Positions 13,269 to 16,791 of a stretch of 16,791 nt of DNA are shown here, piece by piece. The notes beneath the pieces are model-generated. The model did no database searches. It saw only the letters and a program-made list of their open reading frames with translations, and was not told the DNA's origin. The position numbers and the translations under genes are program-made. How positions within the stretch are numbered: position 1 is the first letter of the stretch; every line of letters begins with the position of its first letter. The stretch comes from Alphaproteobacteria bacterium (GTDB lineage Bacteria > Pseudomonadota > Alphaproteobacteria > JAEULC01). Where the stretch lies: the NCBI GenBank assembly GCA_020851015.1, contig JADZDN010000202.1:1-16791 (forward strand), written 5' to 3'.

Positions 13269-14213
13269 ATGACCGACGATATCGTCGCCAAGCTGGAGCG
13301 GCGCCTGGGCCGCCTGCACGCCCGCCAGCGCCTGGGCATCGAGGGCGATCACGAGGCGCGCGTGTTCGGGCACGGGCTCAACTTCTTCCATATCGAGAAC
13401 TGGTATTCGGCCCATTCGCTGATCCGCAAGACGCTGAAGGCGAGCGGCCTTTACTGGCGCGGCGCGGCCAACGCGCGGCGCGTGCAGATCAGGCGCAATC
13501 CGGTCGCGCTGCGGGGCCTGCCGCCGGCCTTCGACGGCTTCACCATCCTGCATATCAGCGACATGCACGTCGACATCAGCCCGGGCGCGATGGAGACGCT
13601 GGAGTCGCTGCTGCCGGGCCTCACCTACGACCTCTGCGCGCTGACCGGCGATTTCCGCGGCCAGACCTATGGGCCGTTCGACGCGACCCTGGCCGGGCTC
13701 GCGCGCATCCGCGCCAGGATCGCGTCGCCGGTCTATGCGGTGCTGGGCAACCACGACACGATCCGCATGGCGCCGGGCATGGAGGAGATGGGCATCCGCC
13801 TGCTGCTCAACGAAACCGAGGCGATCGAGCGCGGGGGACAGCGCATCCACCTGGCGGGCATCGACGACGCGCACTACTTCCGCGTCGACAACATCGAGAA
13901 GACGGCCGAGCGCATTCCGCGCGACGAGGTGTCGATCCTGCTGTCGCACACGCCGGAGATCTATCGCCAGGCCGCCCACGCCGGGTTCCATCTTCTGCTG
14001 GGCGGGCACACCCATGGCGGGCAGATCTGCCTGCCCGGCGGAATTCCGATAACCCTCGATTCGCACCTGCCGCGCCGGCTGGGTTCCGGCGCGTGGAAAT
14101 ATCGCGGGATGATCGGCTATACCTCGGTCGGCCTCGGCTCGTCGATCGTGCCGGTCCGCCTGAACTGCCTGCCCGAGATCCCGCTGCACGTCCTGCGCGC
14201 GGCCGCTCAATAG
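13269..14213 (+). CDS. Calcineurin-like metallophosphoesterase (YkuE-like)
   Basis: This is a 314-residue protein. GGGAAG precedes ATG 13269. All metal-site motifs are present and in order: DMH (Asp98, His100) in HISDMHVD, GD with Asp128, GNHD (160-163), His227 in LLSHTP, and GGHTHGGQ (245-252). An N-terminal extension of about 90 residues (helical, with NFFHIENWYSAHS) precedes the catalytic domain and has no obvious membrane helix. The family hydrolyses phosphomono- or diesters, and some relatives act on cell-wall or lipid A precursors. Placed 57 bases after the aldolase fusion on the same strand, it may be the third gene of the mtnA unit and could dephosphorylate a sugar phosphate, but this is speculative. 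It overlaps the convergent CDP-archaeol synthase-like gene by seven bases. Confidence 0.87.
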   Translation: MTDDIVAKLERRLGRLHARQRLGIEGDHEARVFGHGLNFFHIENWYSAHSLIRKTLKASGLYWRGAANARRVQIRRNPVALRGLPPAFDGFTILHISDMHVDISPGAMETLESLLPGLTYDLCALTGDFRGQTYGPFDATLAGLARIRARIASPVYAVLGNHDTIRMAPGMEEMGIRLLLNETEAIERGGQRIHLAGIDDAHYFRVDNIEKTAERIPRDEVSILLSHTPEIYRQAAHAGFHLLLGGHTHGGQICLPGGIPITLDSHLPRRLGSGAWKYRGMIGYTSVGLGSSIVPVRLNCLPEIPLHVLRAAAQ

Positions 14214-14695
14214 GGCCGGTCGCGGATGCCGAGCCGGTAGAGCAGCCGCGAGATCGCGAGCTCGCCGAAAAGGAAGACCGCGACGCAAGCGACGATGTCG
14301 GCCCAAGTTAGCGACAGGGAAATCCGGCAGGCGAGCAGCGGAAACAGCGATTCCGGCACCTGGTCGAGCCCGAGCGCCATGCTGCTGGGAACCAGCCGCA
14401 GGCGGCGCTTGACGAAGCTGGAGAACAGGTCGCCCGCCATTGCCAGCGCGCCGACGATCGCGCCGGTGGACCAGTCCAGGCCGATCGGGGGCGCGATCGC
14501 CGCGGCGACGGCGACCGCCAGCACGACGCCGCGCAGCGTCTTCGACCGGCCGACCAGCGGCTGGCCGTCGACAAAGCGCAAGCCGCCATCGAGCGGCCAG
14601 GCGAAGCGTTCGCCGAGCAGCTTCTTGGCGAACACCGGCGTACCGTTCGCCGCCGCCAGCAGCACCAGCAGTTGCAGGTCGGCCAGCGGCTGCAT
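14207..14695 (-). CDS. CDP-archaeol synthase (CarS/DUF46) family integral membrane protein
   Basis: This is a 162-residue protein from ATG 14695, the only start that fits the conserved N-terminus. It has about four to five hydrophobic segments. The family signature is unmistakable: AANGTPV (15-21), DGQPLVGRSKTLRG (43-56), and GDLFSSFVKRRLRL (88-101) followed by LDQVPE (110-115), matching the SKT(W/L)RG and GD-x3-SF-x-KRR-xn-DQ motifs of CTP-dependent lipid cytidylyltransferases. In archaea CarS makes CDP-archaeol from CTP and an ether lipid phosphate. Bacteria lack that lipid, so the bacterial homologue probably activates another lipid phosphate or polyprenyl phosphate; the substrate is not known to me. 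It starts 8 bases after the GST-like stop codon and is probably translated from the same message. Confidence 0.82.
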   Translation of the reverse strand: MQPLADLQLLVLLAAANGTPVFAKKLLGERFAWPLDGGLRFVDGQPLVGRSKTLRGVVLAVAVAAAIAPPIGLDWSTGAIVGALAMAGDLFSSFVKRRLRLVPSSMALGLDQVPESLFPLLACRISLSLTWADIVACVAVFLFGELAISRLLYRLGIRDRPY

Positions 14696-14703
14696 GGCGG
14701 CCG

Positions 14704-15426
14704 CTAGCTCTTGGCGTCGAGCTCGGGATAGCGCCGATAGATGCCGATATCGCTGAACGGAATGCGCCGCTTGGAGGCCAGGTAGGCCGCGATGCGCGGC
14801 CGGTCCGCCACGCGGTCGCGCAGCGCCACGACGCGGGGCAGCTTCGTCTCCAGACGCTTCATCGCATGGGGAAAGGCATAGCGCATGCCCTCGACGATCT
14901 GGAACAGCGACAGGTCGGGATAGGTCAACCGCCCGCCCACCAGGTAGCGGTCGCCCGCGGGGTTCTGCGCCAGCACGCGTTCGAAATACCCCAGGAACTT
15001 CGGCGCGCGGTAGCGCCGGAAGGCGGCGCTGTAGCGCAGCGACTCCGGCTCCTGGTCCACGTAGTGCAGTGCGGAGGAGATCGGATGATGCGTGTTGTGG
15101 ATCTCCTGCACGAAGTCGGTGACGGTGAGCTGGAGCTGGTGCGCCCACAGCCGGCCGGACTCGTTTTTCGGCGCCAGCCCATGCCGGCCGCCCAGGTAGA
15201 GCAGGATGTTGGCGGTCTGGGCGATCACGAGCTTGCCGGCCTTCAGGAACGGCGGCGCGAAGGGCGGCGGCGCCGCCCGCCGGCTTTCCATCATGCGGAT
15301 CATCGCGTCCTCGCCCCCGGCGCGGCGCGCCACATCGACATACTCGGCGCCTGCCTCCTCCAGCGCCAGGCGCACGAACTCGCCGCGGCCCTGGATCGTC
15401 GGCCAGTAGTAGAGCAAATAGCGCAT
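14704..15426 (-). CDS. Glutathione S-transferase family protein
   Basis: This is a 240-residue protein. ATG 15426 is selected because the thioredoxin-fold strand (MRYLLYYWP) begins there and AGGAAA lies just upstream; the longer open frame is upstream noise. Residues 1-80 are the GST N-domain with candidate catalytic Tyr6/Tyr7, GRGEFVRLALEEAG (13-26), and the glutathione-contact segment IAQTANILLYL (68-78). Residues 90-235 are the helical C-domain with the TYPD capping box and LSLFQIVEGM (172-181). It resembles the sigma/alpha-like eukaryote-style GSTs more than the beta class. It sits between the PfkB kinase (gap about 100 bases) and the CarS-like gene (gap 8 bases), all leftward. The substrate is unknown. 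Confidence 0.87.
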   Translation of the reverse strand: MRYLLYYWPTIQGRGEFVRLALEEAGAEYVDVARRAGGEDAMIRMMESRRAAPPPFAPPFLKAGKLVIAQTANILLYLGGRHGLAPKNESGRLWAHQLQLTVTDFVQEIHNTHHPISSALHYVDQEPESLRYSAAFRRYRAPKFLGYFERVLAQNPAGDRYLVGGRLTYPDLSLFQIVEGMRYAFPHAMKRLETKLPRVVALRDRVADRPRIAAYLASKRRIPFSDIGIYRRYPELDAKS

Positions 15427-15527
15427 GGGGTTTCCTCGCCTGGGCGATCGGTCTGAAGATCTTAGCAGCCGGGTACGCTGACCGCCGAGCGTCTGCGCCG
15501 CAACTGACTGACGCGGGCGGGTCGCGG

Positions 15528-16496
15528 TCATTCCGCCGGCGCTTCGGATTCCTCGCCGTAGCTAACGCGCTCAAGCCGCGCCAGATGCGGCAAGCCGGCG
15601 GCGATCTCCTCCGATTCCGGCATGCTGGGCTGGGCACCTCGCTTGATGCAGGCGAGCGCGCCCGCGACGGACGCGCCGGCAAGCGCACCCTCCAGACCCA
15701 ATCCCCCGGCCAGGCCAGCCGCCAGCGCGCCCACGAAGGCGTCTCCGGCGCCGGTGGTGTCGACCACCGCCTCCGGCTTCAGCCGCAAGGTCGGCACCAG
15801 CCAGCCCAGTTCGCCGTGAAAGGCGATGGCGCCCGCGTCGCCCAGCGTCACGACGACGGCCAGCTGCCGGCCGGCAGCAAGATAGCGCGCCGCCATTACC
15901 GGCGTGCCGGACGGCAGGCCCGCCGCCGCCGCGACCGCCGGCGCCTCGTGCTCGTTCATCACCACCAGGTCGACAAGGTCGAGCAGCGAGGGCGGGATCG
16001 CCGCGGCCGGGGCGGCATTCAGCATGATCGTGGCGCCGCGGGCCGAGGCGCGTCGCGCCAGGGCCTCGGTGGCGCCAAGATCGGTTTCCATCTGCATCAG
16101 GAGCAAGGTTTCGGCATCGAACCATTCGTCCGGCGCCATCGCCGGATCGAGCGCGCGGTTGGCGCCGGACGCCACGACGATCTGGTTCTGCCCGTCGGCT
16201 GCAACCGCGATCATCGCCAGGCCGGTTGGGCCGTCGACCCGGGCGACACGGGACAGGTCCACGCCGCCCGCGGCCAGCAGCGAAAGTGCGGGTTCGGCGA
16301 AGGAGTCGCTGCCCACGCAACCGACCAGCCGAACCAGGCCGCGGCCGGCGCGCTTGGCTGCCAGCGCCTGGTTGGCCCCCTTGCCGCCCGGACACATTTC
16401 CACGTCCTGGCCCAGCACCGTTTCGCCTGACCGTGGCAAGGATGGCACGCGCAAGATCAAATCGAGATTGATCGACCCGAAAACGACTACCCCCAT
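15528..16496 (-). CDS. Ribokinase-like PfkB-family sugar kinase
   Basis: This is a 322-residue protein. ATG 16496 follows a G-rich ribosome site and begins directly with the first strand (GVVVFGSINLDL). PfkB hallmarks are all there: the substrate loop PGGKGANQALAA (36-47), VMNEHEA (179-185) for Mg/phosphate, TLGDAG (217-222), and the C-terminal signature DTTGAGDAF (246-254) with catalytic base Asp252. The end KRGAQPSMP (285-293) is typical of ribokinase, whose activity needs a monovalent cation. It phosphorylates a sugar or nucleoside at the 5-hydroxyl in most relatives; ribose is a fair first guess, not proven. There is no ribose transporter nearby. It heads a possible leftward unit with the GST-like and CarS-like genes. 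Confidence 0.88.
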   Translation of the reverse strand: MGVVVFGSINLDLILRVPSLPRSGETVLGQDVEMCPGGKGANQALAAKRAGRGLVRLVGCVGSDSFAEPALSLLAAGGVDLSRVARVDGPTGLAMIAVAADGQNQIVVASGANRALDPAMAPDEWFDAETLLLMQMETDLGATEALARRASARGATIMLNAAPAAAIPPSLLDLVDLVVMNEHEAPAVAAAAGLPSGTPVMAARYLAAGRQLAVVVTLGDAGAIAFHGELGWLVPTLRLKPEAVVDTTGAGDAFVGALAAGLAGGLGLEGALAGASVAGALACIKRGAQPSMPESEEIAAGLPHLARLERVSYGEESEAPAE

Positions 16497-16703
16497 CGCG
16501 CCCCCCAGCGCCCTGCCAACGTTCGGAATGCAACGATCCGACGCGACGGCCCGCACTGTAGCCGATTCGCCCGGCGGCCGCTCTTGTTGTCAGCGGTGGT
16601 TTTGGCTAGTTTCATGCGTTGGGAGAGGTCGTCCAGCGATGGACAATCGAGAACGGCCCGCAAGCGGCCGCTCATAACCACTTCTAAGGAAAACGGCACC
16701 CTC

Positions 16704-16791
16704 ATGGACTTGGCATCAATTCGTCGGGCGTACAAGCGCTATGCCGGCATGTACGACGTTGTGTTCGGCGCGCCGATGAATCCCGGCCGCA
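16704..16791 (+). CDS. SAM-dependent methyltransferase, N-terminus only (phosphatidylethanolamine N-methyltransferase PmtA type)
   Basis: Only the first 29 codons lie in the window. The frame starts at ATG 16704 behind AAGGAAA (about 16685-16692), and its first residues, RRAYKRYAGMYDVVFG (7-22), then NPGR, match the start of Rhodobacter-type PmtA enzymes and their close methyltransferase relatives, in which this helix precedes the SAM-binding fold. PmtA methylates phosphatidylethanolamine three times to phosphatidylcholine at the inner membrane, each step consuming SAM. The SAM-binding motif is outside the window, so the family call rests on a short segment. It is divergent from the PfkB kinase across a 207-base gap holding a weak promoter-like pair (TTGTCA 16587-16592, TTTCAT 16610-16615). 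Confidence 0.6.
   Translation, partial: MDLASIRRAYKRYAGMYDVVFGAPMNPGR

Noticed and set aside
14704..15531. A longer GST-like protein starting at 15531
   Set aside because: The extra 35 residues are Arg/Ser-rich with no conserved strand, and the ribosome site and fold start agree with ATG 15426.
16639..16677. A 12-codon frame upstream of the methyltransferase that might be a leader peptide
   Set aside because: It has no convincing ribosome site, no run of one amino acid and no attenuator hairpins after it.
16487..16735. An 82-codon minus-strand frame between the kinase and methyltransferase genes
   Set aside because: It covers the divergent promoter region and the start of both neighbours, and shows no family features or ribosome site.

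Overview
The window reads as chromosomal DNA of a very high G+C alphaproteobacterium. The pointers are dense G/C third positions, FNR/FixK-type boxes, an Azospirillum-like 2-keto-3-deoxyarabonate dehydratase, a PmtA-like methyltransferase start, and a C/G-rich intergenic palindrome of a kind common in this class. A Rhodospirillales or Reyranella-like host is a guess from gene flavour, not a demonstrated placement. No RNA genes, CRISPR array, insertion sequence or prophage genes are visible, and no gene-free stretch exceeds about 230 bases.

Region 1 (1-2682) holds the tail of a molybdopterin-binding hydroxylase large subunit and then a set of small envelope genes. These are a Met-rich LTxxQ periplasmic protein (minus strand), a Gly/Tyr/Pro-rich exported protein with a textbook terminator, and a 39-residue single-helix membrane protein. 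Two FNR/CRP-superfamily boxes sit in front of them (1139-1152 and 1764-1777). A rhodanese-DUF2892 protein follows behind a conspicuous AT-rich palindrome that looks like a sulfide-responsive ArsR (BigR/YgaV-type) operator.

Region 2 (2679-5157, minus strand) is a possible three-gene unit: deoxyarabonate dehydratase, NTF2-like protein, and an exported protein with one CxxCH heme motif. Divergent from it is a TacA/TacT-type toxin-antitoxin pair (5265-6083) with a palindromic operator inside its promoter.

Region 3 (6093-13211) has two divergent units flanking a 137-base control region. Leftward runs an FAH-family hydrolase followed by a dimethylglycine/sarcosine dehydrogenase. Rightward, from a good sigma-70 promoter, runs mtnA, then a fused class II aldolase/short-chain dehydrogenase, then a metallophosphoesterase. 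MtnA next to an aldolase fused to an aldehyde-handling dehydrogenase suggests a compact DHAP shunt for methylthioribose or 5-deoxyribose salvage. This is the most interesting idea in the window.

Region 4 (14207-16791) is a leftward unit of a ribokinase-like PfkB kinase, a glutathione S-transferase-like protein and a bacterial member of the CDP-archaeol synthase family. Divergent from it, running off the right edge, is the start of a SAM-dependent methyltransferase of the PmtA type. A loose theme of methyl-group and SAM by-product handling (dimethylglycine, methylthioribose, phospholipid methylation) runs through regions 3 and 4, but this is inference.
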